From positions 5,084,001-5,148,000 of the forward strand of contig NZ_CP145732.1 in NCBI RefSeq assembly GCF_036884845.1: a DNA stretch of 64,000 nucleotides. Reading direction: 5' to 3'. Under the pieces are notes generated by a model. It ran no database searches, was not told the origin of the DNA, and saw nothing but the letters and a program-made list of their open reading frames with translations. Below, one piece after another: positions 17,206 to 28,023 of this stretch; position 1 is the first letter of the stretch, and each line of letters starts with the position of its first letter. The position numbers and the translations under genes are program-made. The DNA is from Pseudomonas sp. MAG733B. GTDB lineage: Bacteria > Pseudomonadota > Gammaproteobacteria > Pseudomonadales > Pseudomonadaceae.

Positions 17206-17237
17206 GACGCCATCGCGGGCAAGCCTTGCTCCTACAG
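17206..17237. repeat. single REP unit
   Basis: GACGCCATCGCGGGCAAGCC-TTGCTCCTACAG is one arm of the family seen as a doublet at 32294. It overlaps the stop codon of the GntR-type regulator gene (17232). Confidence 0.7.
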
Positions 17238-17948
17238 CGAAAACCGGTCCCGGCTGTTGGTCAAATGCAGCCACATCGCCGCCCGCGCCGCGTCCGGGTC
17301 CTGGCGTTTGATGGCGTTGAGAATCGCTTCGTGTTCGAGGTTGGCCAGTTGCCCGAGTTTGCTCAAATCCACCGCGCCGCGTTCGGCCGCGTTGACCCGG
17401 GTTCGCGGGATCATCGCGCTGCCCAGGTGTTGCATGATTTCGGTGAAGCACACGTTGCCGGTGGCCTCGGCGATCAGCAGGTGAAAGCGCCGGTCGGCTT
17501 CGACACAGCTGTCGTTGTTGGCCAGCAGGCTTTGATAGTCGTCGAGCGCTTCGCGCATCTGCTCCAGTTGCTGGTCGGTTCGGCGAGTCGCGGCCAGCGC
17601 CGCCGCCTGGGTTTCCAGGCCCATGCGCAATTCCAGAATGCTGCGCACGCCCAGCGCGGTATCGACATTCAGCCGTAACCCCTGCTCCGGCGCACGTTCC
17701 AGCACAAACGTGCCGATGCCGTGACGGGTTTCCACCAGCCCCGACGCCTGCAATTTCGAGATCGCCTCGCGCACGACCGTGCGACTGACCCCGTGCTCCT
17801 GAACAATCGAGTTCTCCGACGGCAGCTTGTCGCCGGGCGACATTTGCCCGAGCAGGATGCTCTGGGTCAGCTTGGCCACCAGATCGTGGGCCAGATTGTG
17901 GCTGCGCTTGCGGGCAGGTGCGTCGAGGTCTTCTTGCATGGCGGTCAT
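17232..17948 (-). CDS. FadR-type GntR transcriptional regulator, probably of the glucarate genes
   Basis: This is a 238-residue GntR regulator of the FadR subfamily. The N-terminal winged helix contains the GntR signature (PGDKLPSENSIVQEHGVSRTVVREAISKLQASGLVETRHGIGTFV), and the C-terminal part is an all-helical FCD domain with the metal/ligand His residues (DRRFHLLIAEATGN, LANLEHEAIL). It is divergent from the glucarate transporter gene with a 271-base gap, so it probably controls transporter and dehydratase in response to a sugar acid. Alternative start ATGs at 17948 and 17939 are equally plausible. A REP unit overlaps the stop. Confidence 0.87.
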   Translation of the reverse strand: MTAMQEDLDAPARKRSHNLAHDLVAKLTQSILLGQMSPGDKLPSENSIVQEHGVSRTVVREAISKLQASGLVETRHGIGTFVLERAPEQGLRLNVDTALGVRSILELRMGLETQAAALAATRRTDQQLEQMREALDDYQSLLANNDSCVEADRRFHLLIAEATGNVCFTEIMQHLGSAMIPRTRVNAAERGAVDLSKLGQLANLEHEAILNAIKRQDPDAARAAMWLHLTNSRDRFSL

Positions 17949-18015
17949 CCAAAAGCAGAGCTAGCGGAATCGTAGCACCGCGCTCGGCCAGATTCTCAAG
18001 AAAACTTATTTACAC

Positions 18016-18026
18016 TTGTATGACAA
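18016..18026. promoter_or_regulatory. candidate operator for the FadR-type regulator
   Basis: TTGT-ATG-ACAA is an inverted repeat of the kind FadR-family proteins bind. It lies between the divergent regulator and transporter genes. A related TTGTATGATGTC lies at 18149-18160, nearer the transporter start. This is inference; no footprint data are available. Confidence 0.35.
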
Positions 18027-18219
18027 CACTCAACAAAACGGCCTTTTCACGCACAAACGACGCTTTCTCAAATCGTAAAAAGATCAATTACTTTGGTACA
18101 AATCGCCATTTTGTTAGGCAAACCCTGTTGCAGGACGAAAAATTCTAGTTGTATGATGTCTATCAACAACGCAGCACCCGTCACACCCCGCATAAAAATA
18201 ACGAGTGGGAGAAAACACA

Positions 18220-19566
18220 GTGAATACATCCATCTCCGGGATGAACGACGACGCCGATTCCGTGCTGAAGTCCGCCATCTCCAAAGTCAAACGTCACGTC
18301 CTGCCGCTGTTCGTCATCATGTTCATCGTCAACTACATTGACCGCGTGAACATCGGCTTCGTCCGCGCCCACATGGAACACGACCTGGGCATCGGCGCGG
18401 CCGCCTACGGCTTCGGTGCCGGCCTGTTCTTCATTGGCTACGCGCTATTCGAAGTGCCCTCCAACATCCTTCTGCAAAAAGTCGGCGCGCGCATCTGGCT
18501 GACCCGCATCATGCTGACCTGGGGCCTTGTCGCGGCGGGCATGGCGTTCATCCAGAACGAAACCCACTTCTACATCCTGCGATTTCTGTTGGGTGTGGCT
18601 GAAGCCGGATTCTTTCCCGGGGTGATCTACTACTTCACCCGCTGGTTGCCCGGTGTTGAACGCGGCAAGGCGATCGCGATTTTCCTCAGCGGCTCGGCGA
18701 TTGCCTCGCTGATCTCCGGCCCGCTGTCCGGTCTGCTCCTGCAAATCAGCGGATTCGGCATGCACGGCTGGCAATGGATGTACTTCATCGAGGGCATGTT
18801 CTCGGTGGGCTTGTGCGCCTTTGTCTGGTTCTGGCTGGACTCCAAACCTCACGACGCCAAATGGCTGACCCGCGACGAGCAAGACGCACTGGTCAAGGCC
18901 ATCGACGACGAACAACTGGCCCGCGAAGCCGCGACGCCGATCAAACCGTCACTGGGCAAACTGCTCAAGGACCGGCAGATCATCCTGTTCTGCGTGATCT
19001 ACTTTTTCATCCAGCTAACCATCTACGCCGCGACGTTCTGGCTGCCGAGCATCATCAAGAAGATGGGCGACCTCAGCGATTTCCAGGTCGGCATGTTCAA
19101 CTCGATTCCATGGTTGCTGTCGATCATCGGCATGTACGCCTTCGCGTCGCTGTCGGCCAAGTGGAAGCACCAGCAAGCCTGGGTTGCCGTCGCATTGTTG
19201 ATTGCTGCTGCCGGGATGTTCATGTCCACCACCGGCGGACCGATCTTCGCTTTCGTTGCGATTTGCTTTGCGGCGCTGGGTTTCAAGTCGGCGTCGTCGC
19301 TGTTCTGGCCGATTCCCCAGGCCTATCTGGATGCACGCATCGCTGCGGGTGTCATCGCGTTGATCAACTCGGTGGGCAACCTCGGCGGCTTCGTCGCGCC
19401 GACCACCTTCGGCTTGCTGGAAGAGCGCACCGGTTCGATTCAGGGCGGGCTGTACGGCTTGGCCGCGACCTCGATCATCGCCGCGATCATTGTCTTCGCC
19501 GCACGCAACAAACCCAAATCCGCGCCCGCCATCCCATCGGCTGAATCCGCGCCTCGTCACGCTTGA
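18220..19566 (+). CDS. gudP: MFS transporter, anion:cation symporter family, probable glucarate importer
   Basis: This is a 448-residue transporter of twelve membrane helices in the ACS branch of the major facilitator superfamily, with the typical opening RHVLPLFVIMFIVNYIDRVNIGFVRAHM and the conserved RFLLGVAEAGFFPGVIYYFTRWLP. Relatives import glucarate, galactarate, galactonate or phthalate. The gene is immediately followed by glucarate dehydratase (12 bases), which makes glucarate the likely substrate. The GTG start at 18220 has GGGAGA 8 bases upstream; another GTG five codons earlier is less well placed. Confidence 0.87.
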   Translation: MNTSISGMNDDADSVLKSAISKVKRHVLPLFVIMFIVNYIDRVNIGFVRAHMEHDLGIGAAAYGFGAGLFFIGYALFEVPSNILLQKVGARIWLTRIMLTWGLVAAGMAFIQNETHFYILRFLLGVAEAGFFPGVIYYFTRWLPGVERGKAIAIFLSGSAIASLISGPLSGLLLQISGFGMHGWQWMYFIEGMFSVGLCAFVWFWLDSKPHDAKWLTRDEQDALVKAIDDEQLAREAATPIKPSLGKLLKDRQIILFCVIYFFIQLTIYAATFWLPSIIKKMGDLSDFQVGMFNSIPWLLSIIGMYAFASLSAKWKHQQAWVAVALLIAAAGMFMSTTGGPIFAFVAICFAALGFKSASSLFWPIPQAYLDARIAAGVIALINSVGNLGGFVAPTTFGLLEERTGSIQGGLYGLAATSIIAAIIVFAARNKPKSAPAIPSAESAPRHA

Positions 19567-19578
19567 AAGGATAAAAAA

Positions 19579-20922
19579 ATGATCGCACAAGACACCACCA
19601 AAGCCCCGATCATCACCAGCATGCAGGTGGTTCCGGTGGCCGGCCATGACGGCATGCTGCTCAACCTGAGCGGCGCCCACGGCCCGTTTTTCACCCGCAA
19701 TATCGTGATTCTCAAGGACAACGCCGGCCACACCGGCGTCGGCGAAGTACCGGGTGGCGAGCGCATTCGCCAAACCCTCGAAGACGCCCGCAGCCTGGTG
19801 GTCGGCAGCCCGATCGGCACTTACCAGAAGATCCTCAATCAGGTGCGCCAGACCTTTGCCGACCGTGATGCCGGTGGTCGCGGTTTGCAGACCTTCGACC
19901 TGCGCATCACCATTCACGCGGTGACTGGACTTGAAGCCGCGCTGCTCGATTTGCTCGGCCAGCATCTGGACGTGCCGGTCGCTGCCCTGCTTGGTGAAGG
20001 CCAGCAACGCGACGAAGTGAAGATGCTCGGTTACCTGTTTTATGTCGGTGACCGCAACGAAACCGACCTCGCCTATCGCAGCGAACCGGAGGCCGACAAC
20101 GACTGGTTCCGCGTACGTCACGAGAAAGCCATGACCGCCGACGCCGTGGTGCAACTGGCAGTCGCCGCCCACGCGAAATATGGCTTCAAGGACTTCAAGC
20201 TCAAGGGCGGCGTGCTCAGCGGCGATGCCGAAATCGAAGCGGTCACCGCCCTCGCCGAACGCTTCCCCGATGCGCGCATCACCCTCGATCCGAATGGTGC
20301 CTGGTCCCTGAAGGAAGCGATCCGCCTGTGCCGCGATCAGCACAACGTTCTGGCCTACGCCGAGGACCCGTGCGGTGCGGAAAACGGTTATTCGGGCCGC
20401 GAAGTCATGGCCGAGTTCCGCCGCGCCACGGGCCTGAAAACCGCCACCAACATGATCGCCACCGACTGGCGGGAAATGGGCCACGCGATCCAGTTGCAAT
20501 CGGTCGACATTCCGCTCGCCGACCCGCACTTCTGGACCATGCAAGGTTCGGTTCGCGTGGCGCAGATGTGCCACGAATGGGGCCTGACCTGGGGCTCGCA
20601 TTCCAACAACCACTTCGACATTTCCCTGGCAATGTTCACCCACGTCGCGGCGGCTGCGCCAGGTGAGATCACGGCCATCGACACCCACTGGATCTGGCAG
20701 GATGGCCAGCGCCTGACCAAGGCCCCGCTGCAAATCGTTGACGGTTGCGTGCAGGTGCCGCAGAAACCTGGACTGGGCGTAGAACTGGACATGGACCAGG
20801 TGGCCAAGGCCCACGAACTGTACAAAGGCATGGGCCTTGGCGCGCGGGACGACAGCGTGGCCATGCAGTTTTTGATTCCGGGATGGAAGTTCGATAACAA
20901 GCGGCCGTGCCTGGTACGTTGA
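19579..20922 (+). CDS. gudD: glucarate dehydratase
   Basis: This is a 447-residue enzyme of the enolase superfamily, converting D-glucarate (and L-idarate) to 5-keto-4-deoxy-glucarate in the first step of aldarate breakdown. The two catalytic bases of the family are visible: Lys in FKDFKLKGG (about residues 205-209) and His in GSHSNNHFD (about 339). The metal ligands lie in LDPNGAW (Asp about 235), AEDPCGAE and the following Asn-rich segment. The length matches E. coli GudD. It is coupled to the transporter gene upstream and followed by a terminator. Confidence 0.95.
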   Translation: MIAQDTTKAPIITSMQVVPVAGHDGMLLNLSGAHGPFFTRNIVILKDNAGHTGVGEVPGGERIRQTLEDARSLVVGSPIGTYQKILNQVRQTFADRDAGGRGLQTFDLRITIHAVTGLEAALLDLLGQHLDVPVAALLGEGQQRDEVKMLGYLFYVGDRNETDLAYRSEPEADNDWFRVRHEKAMTADAVVQLAVAAHAKYGFKDFKLKGGVLSGDAEIEAVTALAERFPDARITLDPNGAWSLKEAIRLCRDQHNVLAYAEDPCGAENGYSGREVMAEFRRATGLKTATNMIATDWREMGHAIQLQSVDIPLADPHFWTMQGSVRVAQMCHEWGLTWGSHSNNHFDISLAMFTHVAAAAPGEITAIDTHWIWQDGQRLTKAPLQIVDGCVQVPQKPGLGVELDMDQVAKAHELYKGMGLGARDDSVAMQFLIPGWKFDNKRPCLVR

Positions 20923-20951
20923 TTCAGCGTTAGCGCGCCCAAAGCCCTATA

Positions 20952-20980
20952 CCCGAGCCGCCAATCAACGGCTCGGGTTT
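20952..20980 (+). terminator. Rho-independent terminator after gudD
   Basis: CCCGAGCCG / CGGCTCGGG is a nine-pair stem, followed by TTTAAA. The T-run is short. Confidence 0.75.
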
Positions 20981-20997
20981 AAAGATCGAGGTTTTAA

Positions 20998-22319
<1,322 letters not shown>

Positions 22320-22322
22320 AGA

Positions 22323-22877
22323 TCAGTCATCCGGCATTTCAGGCGGTTTGGTAGGTTTCGCCGGTTTCGCTGGCTTACCATTTTTTGCGCCTTTGGCCGC
22401 CGGTTCAGGTTCAGCGGCGGGCGTCGCCACGGTTGGCGCCGGGGTTTCTTTTTCCGCCGCCGGCAGCTGGTCGACGGCTGCGAAAATCTCTTCCAGCTTG
22501 ACGGTATCCGATTGTTCGAATTTCTTTTCGCCGTCCTTGCCGACCAGTATCACTTTGGTCTTGGCGCCGGCGCCCAGCTTCAGTGAGCGGATCAATGCCG
22601 CCGTGTCTTGCGGCCCCAGGTCTTTGCCTTCGCGCTGGCCCATCAAGTTGAGCACGGTGTACAGCACCATGTTGCGATCGGTGAAACCCTTGCGATTGGC
22701 CGGCTCATCCAGCGCCTTTTTCAGGCTGACCCACGTCGGATCAACCGTGCTCGGAGCGATGACAATCAGCGGCCGGGCCCTGCCCTTGTCCATGTCCAGC
22801 GGTGAGTCGCCATCGGCGGCGAACAGGGGGCCGGCGACAGCCAGCAGGGTAGCCAGGGTCAGTGACCTGATGAGCAT
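22323..22877 (-). CDS. DUF4174 family secreted protein
   Basis: This is a protein of about 184 residues with a signal peptide (MLIRSLTLATLLAVAGPLFAADGD). The mature domain (RPLIVIAPSTVDPTWVSLKKAL ... TKVILVGKDGEKKFEQSDTVKLEEIFAAVDQLP) matches DUF4174, a thioredoxin-like fold without the CxxC pair. The last 50 residues are a Pro/Ala/Lys-rich tail (KPAKPAKPTKPPEMP). Two ATGs lie near the start; the second (22877) sits 6 bases after AGGAG and is preferred to the first at 22883. Function unknown. Confidence 0.83.
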   Translation of the reverse strand: MLIRSLTLATLLAVAGPLFAADGDSPLDMDKGRARPLIVIAPSTVDPTWVSLKKALDEPANRKGFTDRNMVLYTVLNLMGQREGKDLGPQDTAALIRSLKLGAGAKTKVILVGKDGEKKFEQSDTVKLEEIFAAVDQLPAAEKETPAPTVATPAAEPEPAAKGAKNGKPAKPAKPTKPPEMPDD

Positions 22878-23019
22878 GCGCATCTCCTTTTGATATCCAC
22901 GCTCTAATGATTGCGCATTGCGACGTTCGTTCCGGTGACGCTTCGCAAATGTGATTCGCCTTGCCCCAAGCTTAGGTCAGGGACGTCATTGCGCAACAGG
23001 CCTGGCTAATCTGAAACCA

Positions 23020-25290
23020 TTACAAAGCACTACCTGATACGCCATGCGGATCGCTTATGAGCGCCACCCGCACCGGGATGGAAAAGGTAAACACGCTGCC
23101 CTCCCCCGGTTCGCTCTGCGCCCAAAGTTCCCCGCCGTGGGCCTGCACGATGCTGCGGCAGATGTACAACCCCAGGCCGCTGCCGTTGGGATTGCCTTCA
23201 CGGATCGTCCAGTAGCGTTCGAAAATGTGCGGCATATGCTCCGCGTGAATGCCGCCGCCGTTGTCGCGTACCGAGACCATCACCTTGTCGTCCACTTGCC
23301 AGGCGTCGAGGTCGATTCGTCCGCCGGCCGGGGTGAATTTGATGGCGTTGCCCAACAGGTTCGACAGCACCTGGAACAGCCGCTGCGGGTCGGCTTCGAC
23401 GCTCAATCCTGCAGAACTGGAGCAATTGAGCTCGATGTTTTTGTCGGACGAGAGGGTCACGAGCAAGGCACACGCTTTGTGCAGAACATCGACGACATCC
23501 AGTGGCTGGCATTCGAGCGGGTACTGCCCGGCGTCGAGTTTCGACTTGTCCAGCAGGTCGGCGATCAGCTTGTTCATCCGCCCGGTGGCGTCTTCCACGG
23601 AACCCAAAGCCGCGCTCATGCGCACGGTGTTCTTGCCCTCATCCCGGGCCACCAGGCGCTGCATCATTCCGCATTGCATGATGATGATCGACATCGGGTT
23701 GCGCAGGTCATGGGAAACAACCGCCACCAGCTCGTCGCGCACACGAACGGCTTCGTGTTCACGATGGACCTGACGGGCCAGGTCATTTTCAATCGCACAA
23801 CGGCGCAACTCCCTGACCGCGTAGGCATCCGCCTCGCTCCACTCCCGCGCCCGGCCCTCCACTTGTTGTTCCCACAGGGCAAACGAGGTGCGCGGCCGTA
23901 GCCCGCTGCCAACGCTGTCGCCTCCGGTGAAATGCTCTTCGGGGTTGCCGCTCCATTGCATGCTCGAGCGCAGTTGCGGGCGAAACCACATGACCGCGTT
24001 GTCCACCGGTTTGGGCAGCACGAAGGCCAGCAGCCCACTGGCCACGTCGCTGTACAGCGCACTGGCGCCGTGTCGGCCTTGCAGGTGGTTGGTCAGCAAA
24101 GGGTCGGCGCTTTCCAGGCACTGCTCGCGAACCCACAGATGAAGCGCGCGCACCTGTTCGACGGTCGGACACTCGCCAAACATCTGCAAGCGATCTTCAA
24201 TCAGCACCGCCACACCACCGGCCGCCGTCAGGTCCAGCAGTTGCTGCGGCTGGGTGAGCAGTCCCTCCAGTACATCGCGTTCAGCCTGCTGCATGGCGTT
24301 GCTCAGTTCATCGATCAGGCGGGATTTCTGCGCCCGCTGGTACTGCTCGTCGCGAGTTTGCAACGCGCTGATTTGCACACTGAGCAACTGCGCGATAGCG
24401 GTGCACATCGTGCGCAGTGAATGACTGACCAACAGCGGTTCCGGGTGAGCGCAGGTGATCAACCCCCAAAGCCGATCGCCCTCCAGCAGCGACAGGCTCA
24501 TGGAGGCCCGCACGCCCATGTTTTCCAGGTACTGACAGTGCACCGGCGACACGCTGCGCAACACCGCAAAACCCAGGTCCAGCGGTTGTCCGGTGTCCGG
24601 GCGCAACGGCGGAAGAATCGGCACCGGTAGATACTGCGCGTCGGGGATCACCCGGATCCAGTTCAGCCGATACAGTTCACGGGCCTGCGGTGGAATGTCG
24701 GAAGCGGGGAAACATTGCCCCAGGTAACCAGGCATTTTCCCGCCCAGCGCCTCGCTGAGGACTTGCCCATGTCCTGCCGGCTCAAAGCGATAAAGCATCA
24801 CCCGGTCGAACCCGGTGAGGCGCCGGATTTCGTCGACGCTGACGCTGTACAAGGCGTCGAGGGTCGCGGCTGCCTGCATCCGCCGCAGCGCCCGTAACAG
24901 GATGGCGCCGTTGTCCTGCGTCGTGTCCTGCACCGGTTCCAGTTCAAGTATCAGCATGCCGTCATGGCGGTTGAGCGATCCGGTGAAGCGCTGCCCGTTG
25001 ATCTCCAGCAGCAAGGGGTTGGCATCTTCCAGATCATTCAGCCGTATCGCCCGGCGGACCTGGTCGGTTGTCGTGATACCCGCAAGCAACTGCAAAGGCT
25101 GTTGCAGTAATGCACCCGTCGTCCAACCGAGCAACGAAGCGCAATTGCGGCTGATCTGCTGGATGATCAACCCGGGCTCACTCATGGCCAACAGCACGCC
25201 ATGGGGCTGGATTGTTCCCGGGATGCGGATCGCTTCGCTGGCGCACTCGGCGAGCGCGGCTTCAAGTTGCGCGTCGGTGAGGCGGTTCAT
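23020..25290 (-). CDS. bphP: bacteriophytochrome sensor kinase
   Basis: This is a 756-residue red/far-red light sensor. Domains in order are PAS with Cys16 for biliverdin attachment (ALAEC, then IRIPGTIQPHG), GAF with the PASDIP motif (FPASDIPPQARELYRLNWIR), PHY with the tongue motif PRTSFALWEQQVEG, then a HisKA dimerisation domain (phosphoryl His in VAVVSHDLRNPM) and an HATPase domain (NLLGNAIKFTPAGG, RDNGGGIHAEH). The ATG at 25290 overlaps the stop of the heme oxygenase gene as ATGA, so the two are translationally coupled. No response regulator gene follows, so its partner lies elsewhere. Confidence 0.96.
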   Translation of the reverse strand: MNRLTDAQLEAALAECASEAIRIPGTIQPHGVLLAMSEPGLIIQQISRNCASLLGWTTGALLQQPLQLLAGITTTDQVRRAIRLNDLEDANPLLLEINGQRFTGSLNRHDGMLILELEPVQDTTQDNGAILLRALRRMQAAATLDALYSVSVDEIRRLTGFDRVMLYRFEPAGHGQVLSEALGGKMPGYLGQCFPASDIPPQARELYRLNWIRVIPDAQYLPVPILPPLRPDTGQPLDLGFAVLRSVSPVHCQYLENMGVRASMSLSLLEGDRLWGLITCAHPEPLLVSHSLRTMCTAIAQLLSVQISALQTRDEQYQRAQKSRLIDELSNAMQQAERDVLEGLLTQPQQLLDLTAAGGVAVLIEDRLQMFGECPTVEQVRALHLWVREQCLESADPLLTNHLQGRHGASALYSDVASGLLAFVLPKPVDNAVMWFRPQLRSSMQWSGNPEEHFTGGDSVGSGLRPRTSFALWEQQVEGRAREWSEADAYAVRELRRCAIENDLARQVHREHEAVRVRDELVAVVSHDLRNPMSIIIMQCGMMQRLVARDEGKNTVRMSAALGSVEDATGRMNKLIADLLDKSKLDAGQYPLECQPLDVVDVLHKACALLVTLSSDKNIELNCSSSAGLSVEADPQRLFQVLSNLLGNAIKFTPAGGRIDLDAWQVDDKVMVSVRDNGGGIHAEHMPHIFERYWTIREGNPNGSGLGLYICRSIVQAHGGELWAQSEPGEGSVFTFSIPVRVALISDPHGVSGSAL

Positions 25291-25886
25291 GTCAATACCT
25301 CGCAATGTTCGAGCCAGGCTTCGAACGCCCTGAAGGTCGCCTGGGCCGCGACCACTGACTGCACCCGTTGAGCTGGCTGACGTACCTGATACAGACACGT
25401 CAGGAAACCACGCCACATCAACAAGGTGGCCGTGCCATACACCGCCAGAAACCGCCCGCCGTTGCGCTCATCGATACCCAGGCGCACGTACAGCTTGCTG
25501 CGCAGCGATTGCCCGCCCAGCGTTGCGCCTTCCAGTACGTACATCACGCCCAGCACGCTGGCAACGGATCGGGTCTGGAGGGAAAACCGGCAAAGGGGAA
25601 TGGCGTCGATGGCGGCAGCGTCCAGCCCGAGGGCATACAGGTCGGCCTCCAGCGACGGTGTCTTGCTGCGAATCAGCCAATCGAGGTCGGGGATGCTCAT
25701 CGCCACCGGTAACAGCAGGTTTTCCAGTGGCCGGTAGAAACCGTAATAGGCTTTGATCAGGCGGGTGTAGAGCAGCAGGTCGGCAGTGAGAAATGGAATG
25801 CGTTTTTCCAGCCCCTGATGCTGCAGGGTGGTAGCGACGCGCAGCTCGCTGAGGATCAGCGGCAGGTCTTTGGGCGGGGCGGTCAC
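25287..25886 (-). CDS. bphO: biliverdin-producing heme oxygenase
   Basis: This is a 199-residue cytosolic heme oxygenase that opens heme to biliverdin, the chromophore of the bacteriophytochrome encoded next. The heme-ligand His is in ATTLQHQGLEKR (about residue 23), and the distal helix is in VASVLGVMYVLEGATLGGQSLRSKL (the family's YVLEGATLGG). The gene's TGA overlaps the start of bphP as ATGA. This pairing, as in P. aeruginosa, ensures that chromophore and photoreceptor are made together. Confidence 0.95.
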   Translation of the reverse strand: MTAPPKDLPLILSELRVATTLQHQGLEKRIPFLTADLLLYTRLIKAYYGFYRPLENLLLPVAMSIPDLDWLIRSKTPSLEADLYALGLDAAAIDAIPLCRFSLQTRSVASVLGVMYVLEGATLGGQSLRSKLYVRLGIDERNGGRFLAVYGTATLLMWRGFLTCLYQVRQPAQRVQSVVAAQATFRAFEAWLEHCEVLT

Positions 25887-26066
25887 GACAATGTGTCGAG
25901 AGAGTACCCGGCGTCGGATTGATAGTCAGTAATGAGCGTGTGCACAGGCCACCTCTTGTCGATCACGGGGAATGCCGAGAGGTCATTCAGTGATGAATGA
26001 GGGCTGGCTTTTCACCGTATCACCTATCCGGTGCACGAGGTGGTTTGTTTCGGCAACCGCTACCGG

Positions 26067-26852
26067 TTAAAAGGCCAGCTTGTAACCAATCAGCACCAGC
26101 ATCGTCGCCAGGCAAGGGCGCAGCACTTCATCGGAGATGCGTCCGGTCAGGTGGCTACCCAGGTAAATCCCCGGCAGCGAACCGACCAGCAAGTAACCCA
26201 GCACCTGCCAATCCATGTTGCCCATGCTCGCATGGCCCAGACCGGCGACCAGCGTCAGCGGCACGGCGTGCGCGATTTCCGTGCCGACCAGGCGGCGGGT
26301 CGGTAATAGCGGATAAAGGATGAACAACGCGACAGTGCCCAGGGCGCCGGCGCCGATGGAAGTCAACGCAACCATGGTGCCAAGGACCAGGCCCGTGATG
26401 ACGGTCATGGCATTGAGGCGTGGGCCGCTTGGGTTGTAATTGCCGCCGGCGCGTTTGTGGGCGAAATCGAGCAGACGCTTCTTGAACAGAATTGCCAGCG
26501 CCGTGGCGAACAAAACAAAGCCCAGGGCTTGCTTGATGATCGCGTTCATCGCGTCGGGGCTGGAATGCAACGTGCTGAGGAACCACAGTGTCAGCATCAC
26601 GGCCGGCACACTGCCGAGGGTCAGCCAACCGGTGATCTTCCAGTCGATGTTGTTGTTCTTCCGGTGAACCAGCACGCCGCTGGATTTGGTGATGGCCGCG
26701 TACAGCAAATCCGTGCCGACCGCCGTCGCCGGGTTGATGCCGAACCACAGCAGGATCGGAGTCATCAACGACCCGCCACCCACGCCCGTCATGCCGACGA
26801 TGAAGCCGACGACGAGTCCGGCTACGACCAACCCGATGTTCACTAAATCCAT
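26067..26852 (-). CDS. TSUP-family (TauE/SafE) permease
   Basis: This is a permease of about 261 residues with eight or so membrane helices in two halves; the family motif GxxxGxGGGxLxxPxL appears as GMTGVGGGSLMTPILLW near residue 25. TSUP proteins export or import sulfur-containing anions such as sulfite or sulfoacetate. No sulfur gene is adjacent, so the substrate is open. I prefer ATG 26852 (MDLVNIGL) to a GTG four codons upstream; both fit. It has no same-strand neighbour close by. Confidence 0.88.
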   Translation of the reverse strand: MDLVNIGLVVAGLVVGFIVGMTGVGGGSLMTPILLWFGINPATAVGTDLLYAAITKSSGVLVHRKNNNIDWKITGWLTLGSVPAVMLTLWFLSTLHSSPDAMNAIIKQALGFVLFATALAILFKKRLLDFAHKRAGGNYNPSGPRLNAMTVITGLVLGTMVALTSIGAGALGTVALFILYPLLPTRRLVGTEIAHAVPLTLVAGLGHASMGNMDWQVLGYLLVGSLPGIYLGSHLTGRISDEVLRPCLATMLVLIGYKLAF

Positions 26853-26961
26853 TGATACGTCCACATAGACCGCAGGGAAAATCTGGCCCGCAGCATAGCG
26901 ATTTTTCTTATAACCAGTTATATCGATACGATCTATCTTTATGCCTTGGCGCTAAATCACC

Positions 26962-27052
26962 CTGTGGGAGCGGGCTTGCTCGCGAAGACGTCCTGTCAGG
27001 CGAAATATGTGCTGGCTGACCCACCGCTTTCGCGAGCAAGCCCGCTCCCACA
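26962..27052. repeat. REP doublet
   Basis: CTGTGGGAGCGGGCTTGCTCGCGAA and inverted TTCGCGAGCAAGCCCGCTCCCACA. The family recurs at 53779 and 59659. Confidence 0.9.
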
Positions 27053-27068
27053 TGAAATTGTGGCGAGT

Positions 27069-27806
27069 TCACTGCACGGGCAGGAAATTCAGAAACAGCA
27101 GGCTCTGCGCATAATTGAGACCGATACGCCGGTAGCGCTCATCGAGCATCTGCGTCAACAAGTCCAGCCGTGCAACGATCTTGCCGAACTCCACGGCAAA
27201 ACTCAGGTTACTGCCCTCCTCCGAAATTTCGTTGGAGAACAGCATCGGCTGGCCATCCTTGTTCTGTCGCTGGCTCAAGATCCAGGTGGCGATTTCGATG
27301 TTGCGCGCGGCGTTGCTGACGAACGTCGGGTTGATCGCGTCCGTCATGTAGAACTCCAGGCGATTGCCGTGGGCGGTGACCAGCATGCTGCCGATGGCAT
27401 AAATGAACGCCCCGACCCGGTCGCCGAGAAACTCCGGGCTCATGGCGAAACGCAACGCCGCCAGGTCTTTTTTTCCGCCCAGGGTGGGTAACGGCTGTTG
27501 CTGCTCGATGGCCATGCGCACTTGCTTGCCGGCGGTGCGGGCGTCGAGGAAGCCGGATTTTTTCAGTTCATCGGGGTTGCGCAGGTAGAGCTTGCTCATC
27601 AGCAGATACAGGCTGTCGAGGTTGTCACGCATGGTCAGCGTGGCCATGCGGTCGACGCTGGTTTGCAGGAATTCCTGGGGTTTTCCTTCGCGGATCTGGG
27701 TGAAAAGGTCATTGCCTGGCTGATGACTGCAGCCGCTGGCGCAGAGCAGCAACAGACCGGCCAACAGGCGAACGCGGACAAGGTTAAAGGGCAACACTCG
27801 AACCAT
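27069..27806 (-). CDS. conserved lipoprotein of unknown function
   Basis: This is a 245-residue predicted lipoprotein (signal MVRVLPFNLVRVRLLAGLLLLCASGC, with the Cys as the likely lipidation site). The mature protein is helical (SVDRMATLTMRDNLDSLYLLMSKLYLRNPDELKK), with a central region ALRFAMSPEFLGDRVGAFIYAIGSMLVTAHG. I know it as a type conserved among pseudomonads without a described function. The ATG at 27806 was chosen because it begins a lipoprotein signal; an upstream ATG 15 codons earlier would put it too far in. Confidence 0.78.
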   Translation of the reverse strand: MVRVLPFNLVRVRLLAGLLLLCASGCSHQPGNDLFTQIREGKPQEFLQTSVDRMATLTMRDNLDSLYLLMSKLYLRNPDELKKSGFLDARTAGKQVRMAIEQQQPLPTLGGKKDLAALRFAMSPEFLGDRVGAFIYAIGSMLVTAHGNRLEFYMTDAINPTFVSNAARNIEIATWILSQRQNKDGQPMLFSNEISEEGSNLSFAVEFGKIVARLDLLTQMLDERYRRIGLNYAQSLLFLNFLPVQ

Positions 27807-28023
27807 AAGGGATTGGACTGACACATTCCTGTGCGGCGGGATTCGCCGCAACGGCTATGGATAGAGCCGGTCAATTGGAAAAAGTGCAGTGGTGGGGGTG
27901 AGCAATCGATCACCGGCAGTCAGGTTGCTTGCGTACGCGAGCTGTAACGGATATGTCCTCGACCAAAGGAACCCACCAGCTATCCTGATGCCAACCAAAG
28001 TAACGAGCAAAAAGGAAACAGGC

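Noticed and set aside
16222..17952. A 576-codon open frame on the minus strand opposite the EamA gene
   Set aside because: Its product is Arg/Gln/His-rich with no domain, and it is the mirror frame of two real genes (the EamA transporter and the FadR-type regulator).
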